Below are positions 1-8,602 of a DNA stretch of 64,000 nucleotides, piece by piece. A program made the position numbers and the translations under genes. The notes below the pieces were generated by a model, which saw nothing but the letters and a program-made list of their open reading frames with translations, searched no databases and was not told the origin of the DNA. The first letter of the stretch is position 1; every line of letters starts with the position of its first letter. The DNA comes from Thermosynechococcus sp. CL-1 (GTDB taxonomy: Bacteria; Cyanobacteriota; Cyanobacteriia; Thermosynechococcales; Thermosynechococcaceae), in contig NZ_CP040671.1 of the NCBI RefSeq assembly GCF_008386235.1, forward strand, positions 124,001-188,000. The letters run 5' to 3'.

Positions 1-1314
1 ACGCTGGGGACGCTGCTGTTGTGGCTGCCTTGGTCCACTAGTAATGGGGAATGGAACCCCTTTATCGTTGCGCTATTTACCGCAACATCGGCCGTTTGTG
101 TGACCGGCCACATTATTGTCGATACGGGAACCCACTTTTCTCCCTTTGGTCAACTGGTGATTCTGCTGTTGATCCAGGTGGGTGGTCTGGGGTACATGAC
201 GGCGACCACCTTTTTGATTATTTTGCTGGGACGCAAGTTTAACCTGCGGCAGAAGATAGCGGTACAGCAAGCCTTGGATCGGCGGGGCATGCAGGGGGCA
301 CGGCAATTGGTGCGCTCGATTTTGGGTCTCACGTTTTTCTTTGAACTGACGGGTGCCTTGTTGCTGTGGCTGATTTTTCGCCAAGACTTTAGTGATCCAC
401 AGGCACTGTGGCTGGCGGTGTTTCACAGTATCAGTGCTTGGAATAATGCCGGGTTTAGTCTGTTTAGTGACAGCTTGATGGGGTATCAAACCTCTGTGCC
501 CCTGAATTTCGTGATTTCACTGCTGATTATTTTTGGCGGCATTGGCTATGAGGTGATCTTTGAGTTTTATCTTTGGCTGCGGGAGCATCTGCGTCACTGG
601 GGTAAACCCGCCTATCTAATCCGCAAGGCGAGCCAGATGACGTTTAGCCTCAATTTCAAAATTGTGACGAGTACAACGGCGATTCTCCTCATCTTGGGAA
701 CGGCGATGCTGTTTGCGACGGAGATGCGATCGCCACAGTATGATGCTTTTCCATTTGATCAAAAATTATTGCTGGCATGGTTTCAGTCCGTTACTTCCCG
801 TACCGCTGGCTTTAATACGGTCAATCTTGGCGAGTTTAACAATGGCGGTTTATTTATTATCATTGCCCTGATGTTTATTGGCGGTAGCCCCGGTGGGACG
901 GCAGGGGGCATTAAAACAACCACGTTGCGGATTTTGGCAGGGATTACCAAGTCAGCTCTGCAAGGGAAAGAGGTGGTGCTGCTCTACCGCCGTCAGGTGC
1001 CCCCCTCGCTGATCATGAAAGCGGTCGCTGTCGCCTTTGGCTCAATGTTTACGGTGCTGGTTTCCACTACCCTCATCGCGATCGCTGACCCCGAAGAGAA
1101 TTTCATTAATATTCTCTTTGAAACTGTTTCTGCCTTTGCCACCGTTGGTCTCTCCACCGGCATTACCAGTGGGCTAACCGTCTTTTCCAAGCTGGTCTTG
1201 ATTGTAACGATGTATGCTGGACGGGTGGGTATCCTGCTGCTGATGGCGGCAATTATCGGTGACCCCCAGCCTTCTAGCGTCCAATATCCTGAGGAAAATC
1301 TGCTGGTGGGTTAG
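1..1314 (+). CDS. TrkH/KtrB-type potassium channel subunit (5' end outside window)
   Basis: Membrane K+ translocating subunit of the Trk/Ktr superfamily, which normally works with a cytoplasmic TrkA/KtrA nucleotide-binding partner. Only the part from the first complete frame is visible; the frame is open to base 1, so the start lies upstream. All four pore loops are recognisable, each with its filter glycine: SAVCVTG near the beginning, then WNNAGFS, SRTAGFN and ATVGLSTG. Multiple hydrophobic segments separate them, as in the family's repeated M-P-M units. The stop overlaps the convergent dehydrogenase gene by 4 bases. Whether it is KtrB or TrkH cannot be settled, because no partner gene is present in the window. 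Confidence 0.9.
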   Translation, partial: TLGTLLLWLPWSTSNGEWNPFIVALFTATSAVCVTGHIIVDTGTHFSPFGQLVILLLIQVGGLGYMTATTFLIILLGRKFNLRQKIAVQQALDRRGMQGARQLVRSILGLTFFFELTGALLLWLIFRQDFSDPQALWLAVFHSISAWNNAGFSLFSDSLMGYQTSVPLNFVISLLIIFGGIGYEVIFEFYLWLREHLRHWGKPAYLIRKASQMTFSLNFKIVTSTTAILLILGTAMLFATEMRSPQYDAFPFDQKLLLAWFQSVTSRTAGFNTVNLGEFNNGGLFIIIALMFIGGSPGGTAGGIKTTTLRILAGITKSALQGKEVVLLYRRQVPPSLIMKAVAVAFGSMFTVLVSTTLIAIADPEENFINILFETVSAFATVGLSTGITSGLTVFSKLVLIVTMYAGRVGILLLMAAIIGDPQPSSVQYPEENLLVG

Positions 1315-2387
1315 GGGGCAGCGTACTCGGCAATGGCGGCAGCCATCTCTTGGGTACCCACGGGTTCTTTGCCCGGTGCAGCCAAATCATAGGTGACAAA
1401 GCGCCCCTCAGCAATGACTTTTTCCACAGCCGCTTGCAGACGCCGTGCCGCTTCCATTTCACCCAAGTGTTGCAGCATCAACACCCCTGAGAGAATCAAT
1501 GCCGTAGGATTGGCTTTATTTTGGCCGGCATATTTAGGTGCTGAACCATGAATCGCCTCAAAAACGGCATATTCATCGCCAATATTGGCGCCGGGAGCCA
1601 CCCCAAGGCCACCAATCATCCCTGCACAAAGGTCGGAAAGAATATCACCGTAGAGGTTGGGCATCACCATCACATCATAAAGTTCGGGCTTCTGCATCAA
1701 CTGCATGCACATGTTATCGACGATGCGATCTTCAAAGGCAATGTCGGGGTAACGGGTAGCAATTTCGCGGGCACGTTCAAGGAAGAGGCCATCGGTAAAT
1801 TTCATGATGTTGGCCTTGTGAACGGCAGTCACTTTCTGGCGATGGTTGGCCTTGGCATATTTGAAGGCAAACTCAATGATGCGATCGCTCCCCAGCACAG
1901 AAATCGGCTTGACACCAATGGCAGCATCCTCACGGATCGGCTTACCCGCTAGATCACTCAAAAAGGCACGGGCTTTGGCCGCCTCGGGACTGGTGTATTC
2001 AAACTCAATCCCGGCATAGAGGTCTTCGGTATTCTCGCGAACAATGACAAGGTCAATGTTTTGAAAATAGCTTTTCACCCCAACAATGGATTTAGCCGGC
2101 CGTAGGTTCGCATAGAGATTGAGCCGCTTGCGGATCTCGACATTCACAGAACGAAAGCCCGTACCTACGGGGGTGGTAATCGGCCCTTTGATGGCAGTTT
2201 TCGTGCTTTTGATCGCATCGAGAACGTGTTCGGGCAAGGGGGTACCGTAGCGTTCCATCATGTCCACACCGGCATCCACCACCACCCAATCAATTTTGAC
2301 GCCCGTAGCATCAATGGCAGTGCGAGTGGCAGCGGCAACCTCAGGACCAATACCGTCGCCGCGAATTAAGGTAACAGCGTGGGACAC
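1311..2387 (-). CDS. Isocitrate/isopropylmalate dehydrogenase family protein (NAD-type)
   Basis: A 358-residue beta-decarboxylating dehydrogenase. It begins [11 protein letters not shown], carries the substrate-arginine region [12 protein letters not shown], and has [13 protein letters not shown] and [16 protein letters not shown], all characteristic of the family. The [14 protein letters not shown] stretch, with isocitrate-type phosphorylation-loop spacing, resembles NAD-dependent isocitrate dehydrogenases rather than LeuB. The start is GTG with a purine-rich GGGAGAG element just upstream. It is convergent with the potassium channel gene, overlapping by 4 bases. It could instead be a homoisocitrate- or tartrate-type paralogue; cofactor and substrate are inferred only from motif style. 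Confidence 0.85.
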   Translation of the reverse strand: MSHAVTLIRGDGIGPEVAAATRTAIDATGVKIDWVVVDAGVDMMERYGTPLPEHVLDAIKSTKTAIKGPITTPVGTGFRSVNVEIRKRLNLYANLRPAKSIVGVKSYFQNIDLVIVRENTEDLYAGIEFEYTSPEAAKARAFLSDLAGKPIREDAAIGVKPISVLGSDRIIEFAFKYAKANHRQKVTAVHKANIMKFTDGLFLERAREIATRYPDIAFEDRIVDNMCMQLMQKPELYDVMVMPNLYGDILSDLCAGMIGGLGVAPGANIGDEYAVFEAIHGSAPKYAGQNKANPTALILSGVLMLQHLGEMEAARRLQAAVEKVIAEGRFVTYDLAAPGKEPVGTQEMAAAIAEYAAP

Positions 2388-2445
2388 GAGTTCTCTCTCC
2401 CTATGCAGAACTGAAAGACAAAGGTATTAGGAGGGTATGATGCCG

Positions 2446-2541
2446 CTAAATGAGCTTCACCGTACGTAGCGTGTGAAACAAAATTGTCGCCAAGGCGATC
2501 GCGCCCGCAACAATGACAAAGTACAAAACAATTCCCATCAT
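2446..2541 (-). CDS. petL: PetL-like cytochrome b6f small subunit
   Basis: A 31-residue peptide: two Met codons, then one hydrophobic helix (IVLYFVIVAGAIALATILF) and a basic tail ending TVKLI. Cyanobacterial PetL is about 31-32 residues with one transmembrane helix and an ending of the KLI type, and it sits at the periphery of the cytochrome b6f complex in the thylakoid. A strong ribosome binding site (GAGGAG, 4 bases before the first ATG) supports translation. It lies between the dehydrogenase and PSRP-3 genes on the same strand. Another single-helix photosynthetic peptide is possible, but the length, lone helix and tail fit PetL best. Confidence 0.7.
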   Translation of the reverse strand: MMGIVLYFVIVAGAIALATILFHTLRTVKLI

Positions 2542-2586
2542 GTTTCTCCTCAACAGGTAGTGATTTACCTCGGGATTCAGAATACC

Positions 2587-2886
2587 CTAGGCTGTGCCTA
2601 CAAAACTAACATCACTAAAGCGCTTTTGTGCCTCGCTGACGGGACGATTTTTGCCTTCCTCTTGCCAGTAGTTAATGATTTCGGTGGCACGGTTGAGGAG
2701 TTCAATCCGCTCGGCTTCCGTAATCCAAGATTTCTTCTCTAACTCCGCCTTCAGGAGTTCCCAAGCATCGGTGCGCGGCCAAAAGAAGTAGGAGGTGAGG
2801 GGGCTTGTCCCTTTGCCAACAATTTGATCGACAGCGATCGCCACGTCTTTTTCTAACCAAAGTACTCTCAGGGTAAAGCGGGACAA
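2587..2886 (-). CDS. Ribosomal protein PSRP-3 / Ycf65
   Basis: A 99-residue protein of the plastid-specific ribosomal protein 3 (Ycf65) family, a small-subunit ribosomal component found in cyanobacteria and plastids. The family core is visible: [18 protein letters not shown], then [16 protein letters not shown] and a C-terminal helix region [15 protein letters not shown]. Length matches cyanobacterial members. Translation begins at TTG, chosen because AGGAGG lies 6 bases upstream and no better start is available. It is divergent from the HAD gene, sharing a short intergenic region. Confidence 0.9.
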   Translation of the reverse strand: MSRFTLRVLWLEKDVAIAVDQIVGKGTSPLTSYFFWPRTDAWELLKAELEKKSWITEAERIELLNRATEIINYWQEEGKNRPVSEAQKRFSDVSFVGTA

Positions 2887-2907
2887 TTCTAACCTCCTAA
2901 AACTCGT

Positions 2908-2934
2908 TTTTCACAAAAAGCCATCCTTTATAAT
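2908..2934 (+). promoter_or_regulatory. Candidate sigma70-type promoter for the HAD gene
   Basis: A perfect TATAAT at 2929-2934 is preceded by a weak -35-like TTTTCA at 2908-2913 with a short spacer of 15 bases. It lies about 44 bases before the HAD start and inside the divergent gap with PSRP-3. The -35 element is poor, so only the -10 box is convincing. Confidence 0.45.
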
Positions 2935-2977
2935 AACCAATCAGGCCAACTGCATACAAGTTTCTGGAGAGCTACGG

Positions 2978-3775
2978 TTGAGTACCCCCTGCGCCTGTGT
3001 CTTTTTTGATATTGATGGGGTGATTCGCGATGTCAGTCGTTCCTATCGCCGTGCCCTAGCGGATACCGTCGAGCATTTTACGGGGGGTGCCTATCGTCCC
3101 AGTCAAAAGGAAATTGACAACCTCAAGGCGGAAGGCTGCTGGAATAACGACTGGGAAGGGTCGCGTGAACTCATTTATCGCTACTTTGAACGCCAAGGGA
3201 AACCCCGCTGCCAAGTGCCCTTGGACTATGAACGCCTAGTGATCTTTTTTGAGGAGCGCTATAGTGGCGAAAATTGGTGCGGCTATATTCAAGATGAGCC
3301 ACTGCTGGTGGATGTTGCCTATTTTCAGGCTCTTGATCAGGCACAAATCCGCTGGGGGTTTGTCAGTGGTGCGACGCGGGACTCGGCAGAATATGTTCTG
3401 AAACACCGCTTGGGTCTCGATCAGCCCCTTTTGATCGCCATGGAAGATGCCCCCGGCAAACCCGACCCCACAGGACTCCGCATGGCCTACCGTCAGGCCG
3501 CGGCTCAGGAAACCATTCCTGCCTTTTATGTGGGGGATACAGTGGCGGATATGCAGACCGTTGTCAATGCCCGCAAAGAACAAGCAACAACGCCGTGGAT
3601 TGCCTTAGGGGTGATTCCTCCCCATGTCCAGCCCGAAGATCGGCAACGCTATGGCGATCGCTTGCGCTCAGCGGGAGCCAGTGCAGTTTTTGAACACACG
3701 CGCGACATTACCCCAGCGATGGTGGCAGCGTTCTTAGGGCAATTGGCTGCCCACGACTCAAACTGCGGGCAATAA
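2978..3775 (+). CDS. HAD-superfamily hydrolase (TIGR01548-like)
   Basis: A 265-residue haloacid dehalogenase-type phosphatase. Motif I is [10 protein letters not shown] with the nucleophile and acid aspartates, motif II is FVSGATRDS, motif III lysine lies in [10 protein letters not shown], and motif IV is VGDTVADM. A helical cap domain fills the space between motifs I and II, as in subfamily IA. The overall pattern resembles a cyanobacterial HAD group known only by family model; its substrate is unknown. Start is TTG with GGAG 11 bases before. The 3' end runs 68 bases into the convergent rnhA gene, an unusually long coding overlap. Confidence 0.8.
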   Translation: MSTPCACVFFDIDGVIRDVSRSYRRALADTVEHFTGGAYRPSQKEIDNLKAEGCWNNDWEGSRELIYRYFERQGKPRCQVPLDYERLVIFFEERYSGENWCGYIQDEPLLVDVAYFQALDQAQIRWGFVSGATRDSAEYVLKHRLGLDQPLLIAMEDAPGKPDPTGLRMAYRQAAAQETIPAFYVGDTVADMQTVVNARKEQATTPWIALGVIPPHVQPEDRQRYGDRLRSAGASAVFEHTRDITPAMVAAFLGQLAAHDSNCGQ

Positions 3776-4187
3776 GATCACAGCGTTCATTGCCGACATC
3801 GCCACTATGGCCACGCACATGGTGCCACTGGACTAAGGGATCATTGAGGGCATCTAGCTCCTGCCACAGGTCTTGGTTGAGAACAGGCTTTTTGGCGGCT
3901 GTTTTCCAGCCCCGCCGTTTCCAGTTGTGGATCCACTCCGTAATTCCCTTGAGGACATATTCGCTGTCGGTGTAAAGGGCGATCGCGCTCCCCGGAGCCA
4001 GTTGGCGCCATGCCTTGAGGGCTGCAATGGCCGCCTGCAATTCCATGCGATTATTTGTGGTCGCGGGGTGATGTCCCCCCAGTTCCTGCACAGAGCCGTC
4101 GGTAAAGTAAATGACCACGCCCCAGCCCCCCGGTCCCGGATTGCCTTCGCAGGCACCATCGGTATAAATGGCACGAATCTCGGTCAT
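3708..4187 (-). CDS. rnhA: Ribonuclease HI
   Basis: A 159-residue RNase H type 1, which cleaves the RNA strand of RNA-DNA hybrids during replication and R-loop removal. The acidic catalytic residues are in place: Asp in [14 protein letters not shown], Glu in NNRMELQAA, Asp in [10 protein letters not shown] and the final Asp in [11 protein letters not shown]. The basic handle [13 protein letters not shown] is present as in the E. coli enzyme. It lies just downstream of the ribosomal operon terminator, so it is probably transcribed separately. Its 3' end overlaps the HAD gene by 68 bases. Confidence 0.95.
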   Translation of the reverse strand: MTEIRAIYTDGACEGNPGPGGWGVVIYFTDGSVQELGGHHPATTNNRMELQAAIAALKAWRQLAPGSAIALYTDSEYVLKGITEWIHNWKRRGWKTAAKKPVLNQDLWQELDALNDPLVQWHHVRGHSGDVGNERCDLIARSLSRGQPIALRTLPPSLG

Positions 4188-4216
4188 GAGTCTCTATGCC
4201 CTCCAAAGGTTGCAAA

Positions 4217-4247
4217 TAAAAAAGGGGGGGCCACAAGACCACCCCCG
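4217..4247 (-). terminator. Rho-independent terminator after rplL
   Basis: Read on the minus strand, a G-run (GGGGG) and a C-run (CCCCCCC) separated by about 11 bases are followed directly by a T-rich tract. It lies between the rplL stop and rnhA and would end the secE-rplL transcript. Confidence 0.7.
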
Positions 4248-4267
4248 AAACAAATGGATACCAAAGA

Positions 4268-4666
4268 CTACTTGATGCTGACTTTGGCGCCGGCTTCCTC
4301 GAGTTCTTTCTTAGCGGCTTCGGCGTCTTCTTTGGTGGCACCTTCTTTCACGGGTTTGGGCGTGGATTCCACCACTTCCTTGGCTTCCTTGAGACCCAAG
4401 CCGGTCAAAGAGCGCACCACTTTGAGCACGGCAATCTTCTTGTCGGCGGGGACTTCTTCGAGAATGACATCGAAGGCGGTTTTCTCTTCGACTTCTTCTG
4501 CGGGAGCAGCAGCACCACCACCCACAGGAGCGGCGACCATCATGCCACCGACCGGCGCAGCGGCACTGACACCAAAGGCCTCTTCAATTTGCTTGACCAG
4601 CTCAGCGGCTTCCAGCAGGGTCAAGGATTTCAACTTTTCGAGAATTTCATCGGTTGCAGCAGACAT
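4268..4666 (-). CDS. rplL: 50S ribosomal protein bL12 (L7/L12)
   Basis: A 132-residue stalk protein that recruits translation factors to the ribosome. The N-terminal dimerisation helix region ([19 protein letters not shown]) is followed by an Ala/Gly/Pro hinge and the C-terminal domain [19 protein letters not shown]...[13 protein letters not shown], the classic L7/L12 sequence. The start at 4666 (ATG-TCT) is preferred over an in-frame TTG six bases upstream, because AGGAG is correctly spaced from the ATG. It is the last gene of the secE-nusG-rplK-rplA-rplJ-rplL operon. Confidence 0.97.
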   Translation of the reverse strand: MSAATDEILEKLKSLTLLEAAELVKQIEEAFGVSAAAPVGGMMVAAPVGGGAAAPAEEVEEKTAFDVILEEVPADKKIAVLKVVRSLTGLGLKEAKEVVESTPKPVKEGATKEDAEAAKKELEEAGAKVSIK

Positions 4667-4741
4667 TGTCAACTCCTATCGTTTCAAGGTTAGAAAACAA
4701 GAACAGGTGGCTTCCCAAGGGAAACCGAAAACAGGATCGAT

Positions 4742-5269
4742 CTATGCCGCACCTTTGTCGGCGATCGCCTGTGTTGCCCGCGCCAAGGAAGCGGGAACCT
4801 CCTTGATGCCAATGGCAATCTTCGCTGTGACGGCATTGAGGGCACCAGCAATCTGCGCCATGAGTTGTTCTTTCGAGGGCAGATCACCAATGGCCTTCAC
4901 TTGCGCTTCGTCAAGGGCCCGTCCCTCCATGACCCCACCGCGTAGGGTGGTTTTTTTCGTGGCCTTTTGGAATTCTTGGTAGGCCTTGATCGTGCCACCA
5001 ATGTCATCCTTGACCAAGAGGAACGCCGAAGGTCCTTTGAGGAATTGGGTCATGGGTTGCCAAGTGTCACTTTCTTTAACCGCCAATTCCATCAGCGTAT
5101 TTTTAGTGACCTTGCAACTGGCATTACACTTGCGCAAGCGTTGCCGCAAATCCTTCATCTCAGCATCGGTGAGACCTTGGTAGTCAATCACCAGTGCCAT
5201 TTGTGACTCGCTCAGGCGTTCCTTTAGCTCCGCCACAATTTCTTTTTTGTTTGCTAGCGTGCGTCCCAC
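4742..5269 (-). CDS. rplJ: 50S ribosomal protein uL10
   Basis: A 175-residue L10, the base of the ribosomal stalk and anchor for L12 dimers. N-terminal GRTLANKKEIVAELKERLSE and the GLTDAEMKDLRQRLR segment are diagnostic. The frame also has GTG and ATG codons at 5278 and 5275, but these lie almost on top of the AGGAGG ribosome binding site. The GTG at 5269 is spaced 8 bases from it and matches the usual cyanobacterial N-terminus MGRT. An L10 leader precedes the gene. Confidence 0.96.
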   Translation of the reverse strand: MGRTLANKKEIVAELKERLSESQMALVIDYQGLTDAEMKDLRQRLRKCNASCKVTKNTLMELAVKESDTWQPMTQFLKGPSAFLLVKDDIGGTIKAYQEFQKATKKTTLRGGVMEGRALDEAQVKAIGDLPSKEQLMAQIAGALNAVTAKIAIGIKEVPASLARATQAIADKGAA

Positions 5270-5282
5270 GCGCATCACCTCC

Positions 5283-5440
5283 TGTAGTCAGTGCAAGAAA
5301 AACCCCAGCAGTGGTGCCGGGGCGATCGCCCAATCCCAACGGATGGACTTCGCAAACCTCGGCAGGAAGATTATGTCTGAGCCAGACCCCTGCGGTCTTC
5401 GGTTTCAGTCTTGAGTTGTCCAGTATTGGGCAATAGGCAA
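5283..5440 (-). promoter_or_regulatory. L10 (rplJ) mRNA leader
   Basis: The rplA-rplJ gap is long and, on the minus strand, contains CCGAAGACCGCAGGGG followed further on by TCCTGCCGAGG. These are the hallmark strands of the ribosomal protein L10 leader that binds L10-L12 and represses translation. A GC-rich hairpin (CCCCGGC...GCTGGGG) lies just before rplJ. The boundaries are approximate. The motif is recognised from the known leader family; the fold was not computed. Confidence 0.75.
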
Positions 5441-5447
5441 GTCCTCC

Positions 5448-6161
5448 TTAGGCGGCTTCGGCCAGTTTTAGCTCCCGCAGGGCGTTGATGTCCACTTGAA
5501 TGCTCGGCCCCATCGTTGCGGCCACATAGACACTGCGCCAGTAGCGACCCTTGGCACCACTCGGGCGGTTGCGGTCAATACTCTCTTGTAGTGCCTTGAG
5601 GTTGACGAGCAAGTCTTCGGCGCTGAAGCTAGCTTTGCCAAAGAGCACATGGACAATCCCGGTGCGATCGGCGCGGAATTCCACTTTCCCCGCTTTGAAC
5701 TCCTGAATGGCTTGGGGCAAGTCAAAGGTCACTGTACCGGCTTTGGGCGACGGCATTAGCCCCCGCGGACCCAAAATCCGACCCACTTTGGCTACTTGGG
5801 GCATCATATCGGGGGTGGCAATGAGGAGATCAAAGTCCATCCGCCCCTTTTGAATTTCGTCAATGAGTTCCTCTGAACCCACAACATCGGCACCGGCGGC
5901 ACTGGCTTCAGTCACTTTTTCACCCCGGGCAATGACCGCCACGCGAATCGTTTGACCGGTGCCTTTGGGGAGCGCCACAGTGGTTCGCAATTGTTGGTCG
6001 GTATATTTGGGATCAATGCCCAAGCGGATGTGGGCTTCTGCCGATTCAGGAAATTTGGCTGTGGCCGTTTCCTTCAGCAGTTGCAAGGCCTCAAGGGGAG
6101 CGTAGGGACGATCCTCCACCTTGGCATAGAGTTCACGCAGTCGTCGCGAGAGTTTACGCAT
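5448..6161 (-). CDS. rplA: 50S ribosomal protein uL1
   Basis: A 237-residue L1, which binds 23S rRNA at the E-site arm and can autoregulate its own operon. The signature [19 protein letters not shown] is intact, as are the flanking [15 protein letters not shown] and [11 protein letters not shown] segments. Length equals the family norm. The start ATG has GGAGG 9 bases upstream. It lies between rplK and the L10 leader in the ribosomal operon. Confidence 0.97.
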   Translation of the reverse strand: MRKLSRRLRELYAKVEDRPYAPLEALQLLKETATAKFPESAEAHIRLGIDPKYTDQQLRTTVALPKGTGQTIRVAVIARGEKVTEASAAGADVVGSEELIDEIQKGRMDFDLLIATPDMMPQVAKVGRILGPRGLMPSPKAGTVTFDLPQAIQEFKAGKVEFRADRTGIVHVLFGKASFSAEDLLVNLKALQESIDRNRPSGAKGRYWRSVYVAATMGPSIQVDINALRELKLAEAA

Positions 6162-6249
6162 CAGAATTTACCTCCACGGGGTACTAACGAAACGAAGTTT
6201 CTCCCCCCAACACAACAACGGACTCAACAGGAACACACGAAGGAAAGCT

Positions 6250-6675
6250 TTAGTCAGCAATGGTCACGCCCATATTGCGAGCAGTACCTTCGATAATCCG
6301 CATGGCCGCTTCAATATCGTTGGCGTTGAGATCTGGCATTTTCTTCTCAGCAATTTCCCGCAGTTGGGCACGGGTGATGCTGCCCACTTTTTTCTTGTTG
6401 GGTTCGCCGGAGCCTTTTTCAATGCCCGCAGCTTTTTGAATCAGCACGGAAGCGGGCGGCGTTTTCAGAACAAAGGTGAAACTGCGATCTTCATAGACCG
6501 AAATTTCAACGGGAACTACCATCCCCACTTGATCGGCGGTGCGAGCATTGTACTCTTTGCAGAACATCATGATGTTCACACCGTGCTGACCAAGGGCCGG
6601 ACCAATGGGGGGAGCAGGGTTGGCTTTACCCGCTTGAATGGCAAGTTTGATAACTGCGACGACCTTTTTCGCCAT
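6250..6675 (-). CDS. rplK: 50S ribosomal protein uL11
   Basis: A 141-residue L11 of the GTPase-associated centre. The N-terminal domain starts [20 protein letters not shown] followed by [15 protein letters not shown]. The C-terminal RNA-binding domain contains [20 protein letters not shown] and [17 protein letters not shown], the family signature. It lies between nusG and rplA, the classical order. Confidence 0.98.
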   Translation of the reverse strand: MAKKVVAVIKLAIQAGKANPAPPIGPALGQHGVNIMMFCKEYNARTADQVGMVVPVEISVYEDRSFTFVLKTPPASVLIQKAAGIEKGSGEPNKKKVGSITRAQLREIAEKKMPDLNANDIEAAMRIIEGTARNMGVTIAD

Positions 6676-6689
6676 AGTGAGTTAGCGTC

Positions 6690-7373
6690 CTAATCTACTT
6701 TTTCCACTTGAGTCACTTCGAGTTCGACCGGCGTTTCGCGGCCAAAAATCGAGAGTAATGCTTTCAGTTTGCTGCGCTCAGCACTGACTTCAATCACCTC
6801 TCCCTCAAAGTCCTTAAAGGGACCATTGAGAACTTTGATCTTATCACCACTATTGAGATCAATGCGGTGAACCGGTTCTTGTTCTTGGGCTTTGCGGAAG
6901 ATGCGATCCACTTCGGCCGGACTCAGGGGCATGGGCTTGACGTGACCGCGGCCGCGGCCTGTACTGCGGCGTTGCTCGGCACCCACAAAGTTAATCACAT
7001 TGGGGGTGTTTTTAATCACCTGCCAAGCTTCATCATCAATTTGCCATTCACCTGTTTCGGGGGACTGCTGTGCCCGCACTTGGACAAGAACATAACCGGG
7101 AAAAACTTTTTCCTCAATGGTTTGCCGCGAGCCATCTTTTTTGATTTTGATGACGGGGGTTTGGGGAATTTCAATGCGAAAGATGCGATCGGCCACATCC
7201 AGCGTATGGAGCCGCTGCTCGATGGTGCTTTTCACTTTTTTTTCGCAGCCAGAGGCCACCTGCACGGCATACCAAAACCGTTTGACCTTACCCGCTTGAT
7301 CCCCTTCGGCCACTTCAACGGTGTCGTCAAGAGGATCGTTCAGATCAGAATGATCAGTAAATTCACTCACCAT
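6690..7373 (-). CDS. nusG: Transcription elongation/antitermination factor NusG
   Basis: A 227-residue NusG that binds RNA polymerase and affects pausing and termination. After an acidic N-terminal extension of about 30 residues, the NGN domain starts at RFWYAVQVASGCEKKVK. The C-terminal KOW domain contains NSGDKIKVLNGPFKDFEGEV. The N-terminal extension lengthens it relative to the roughly 180-residue E. coli protein. No clear ribosome binding site is visible before the ATG. It is the second gene of the operon, about 30 bases after secE. Confidence 0.96.
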   Translation of the reverse strand: MVSEFTDHSDLNDPLDDTVEVAEGDQAGKVKRFWYAVQVASGCEKKVKSTIEQRLHTLDVADRIFRIEIPQTPVIKIKKDGSRQTIEEKVFPGYVLVQVRAQQSPETGEWQIDDEAWQVIKNTPNVINFVGAEQRRSTGRGRGHVKPMPLSPAEVDRIFRKAQEQEPVHRIDLNSGDKIKVLNGPFKDFEGEVIEVSAERSKLKALLSIFGRETPVELEVTQVEKVD

Positions 7374-7403
7374 AGGCGCGTACTCGTAGGAATCTTTGGC
7401 TGT

Positions 7404-7619
7404 CTAGAAAATCAGTGTGGCCAGCCAACGAAAGAGTTCATCCACTAGGTAGATGACCGCAGCGGAAAGGGAAACGATGAGAATGACTGCCGCAGATTCG
7501 CCAATCAGACGCTGGCGATCAGGCCACACCACTTTGCTGAGTTCTTCCTTGGTTTCGCGGAAAAACTCGGTTAGATTAAAGCCACTAGTGGGCTTTTCGC
7601 CTTCGGTACTCTTGGTCAC
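7404..7619 (-). CDS. secE: Preprotein translocase subunit SecE
   Basis: A 71-residue SecE of the SecYEG channel. The amphipathic segment FFRETKEELSKVVWPDRQRL is the family signature, followed by a single transmembrane helix AAVILIVSLSAAVIYLVD. Cyanobacterial SecE has this one-helix form. It is the promoter-proximal gene of the operon running through rplL. Confidence 0.96.
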   Translation of the reverse strand: MTKSTEGEKPTSGFNLTEFFRETKEELSKVVWPDRQRLIGESAAVILIVSLSAAVIYLVDELFRWLATLIF

Positions 7620-7680
7620 GGCGGCACTCCTTAGGGCGGGGGCAGCCCGTTGCTACCCGTTTAATTCAGCGCGATTTATT

Positions 7681-7689
7681 ATCATAGCA
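7681..7689 (-). promoter_or_regulatory. Candidate extended -10 promoter for secE operon
   Basis: The minus strand reads TGCTATGAT, an extended -10 motif, about 60 bases before the secE start in the divergent gap with the alpha/beta-hydrolase gene. No good -35 is seen, which an extended -10 can tolerate. Confidence 0.4.
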
Positions 7690-7714
7690 GGTTTCTTCTT
7701 TTTAGGAAATCCCG

Positions 7715-8596
7715 ATGTTTGATTGCTTGCAATCGCGCACCCTCACGACCGCCATGGGGGAGGTGGCCTACGTTACAAATGAGTTCAGCACTACGCCCTA
7801 TGCCCGCCCGCCCCTGTTTTTTTGGCATGGCTTTGGGGGCGGCTCTAGTCGCTATGAATGGTCAGCGGTTTACCCAGCCTTTGCGGCGGCGTATCCCCTT
7901 TTTGCGTTGGATTTGCCCGGTTGGGGAGTCTCTGAGCATCGCGATCAATCCTATACGGTGGCGGCTTATGTGGATCACTTGCTGGAGTGCCTTGGCCAAT
8001 TGACGGCAGAACCAGCAGTGGTAATCACGTCGTCACTGACGGCAGCCTTTGCTATTCAAGGGGCGATCGCCCATCCCCAACGCTTCTGTGGCCTGATTCT
8101 CACCTGTCCAACGGGGCTGAGTGATTTTGGTCAAGATTACCGCCAGACCCCCCTTGCCCAGATTGCCCGCCAGCCCTATGTGGATATCGCCTTTTATCGC
8201 CTCGGCGTGGCCAATGTCCTGAGTGTGCAGTCCTTTATGGCCAATCAACAGTTTGCCCGACCTAGCCGCATCAGCCCGGAAATGGTTGCCACCTATACCG
8301 AAGTAGCGCAGTCGGCGGGGGCAGAATTTGCTGCACTGGCTTTTGTGCGGGGTGATCTCTGCTGCGACCTCAGTCGCTTCTTGCCCCATTTGACGGTGCC
8401 GACCTATATCGTTTGGGGAGAGCAGGCAAAACTCCCTCCTGTGGCCGTGGGTCAACGCTTGGCACAGTTAAACCCCGACGCGATTCGTGCTTTTGATGTG
8501 ATGCCAGGGGTGGGACTAACGCCGCAGTTGGAGTGCCCTGCGGTGATGATTGGCTGGATTGATCGCTACCTTGGCCAGTTGCTGGCCTCCCCCTGA
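7715..8596 (+). CDS. Alpha/beta-hydrolase fold protein, probably catalytically degenerate
   Basis: A 293-residue protein with the alpha/beta-hydrolase plan: oxyanion region FFWHGFGGGSSR (about 35-46), LDLPGWGVSE (66-74), a nucleophile-elbow position ITSSLTAA (104-111), and a C-terminal VWGEQ strand (233-237). Two expected catalytic residues are missing. The acid after VWGEQ is Ala-Lys rather than Asp, and the usual Gly-His near the end reads GVGLTPQLE (265-273), placing Leu where His belongs. The elbow also lacks the standard Gly-x-Ser-x-Gly. It may be a non-enzymatic fold relative, or use different residues. It is divergent from secE. Confidence 0.75.
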   Translation: MFDCLQSRTLTTAMGEVAYVTNEFSTTPYARPPLFFWHGFGGGSSRYEWSAVYPAFAAAYPLFALDLPGWGVSEHRDQSYTVAAYVDHLLECLGQLTAEPAVVITSSLTAAFAIQGAIAHPQRFCGLILTCPTGLSDFGQDYRQTPLAQIARQPYVDIAFYRLGVANVLSVQSFMANQQFARPSRISPEMVATYTEVAQSAGAEFAALAFVRGDLCCDLSRFLPHLTVPTYIVWGEQAKLPPVAVGQRLAQLNPDAIRAFDVMPGVGLTPQLECPAVMIGWIDRYLGQLLASP

Positions 8597-8602
8597 GGTG
8601 AT

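Noticed and set aside
1548-1952. 134-codon plus-strand frame
   Set aside because: Antisense shadow of the well-supported dehydrogenase gene; no recognisable protein.
3873-4982. 369-codon plus-strand frame across rnhA, rplL and rplJ
   Set aside because: Lies antisense to three certain genes and has low-complexity Ala/Ser-rich translation produced by L7/L12 codons.
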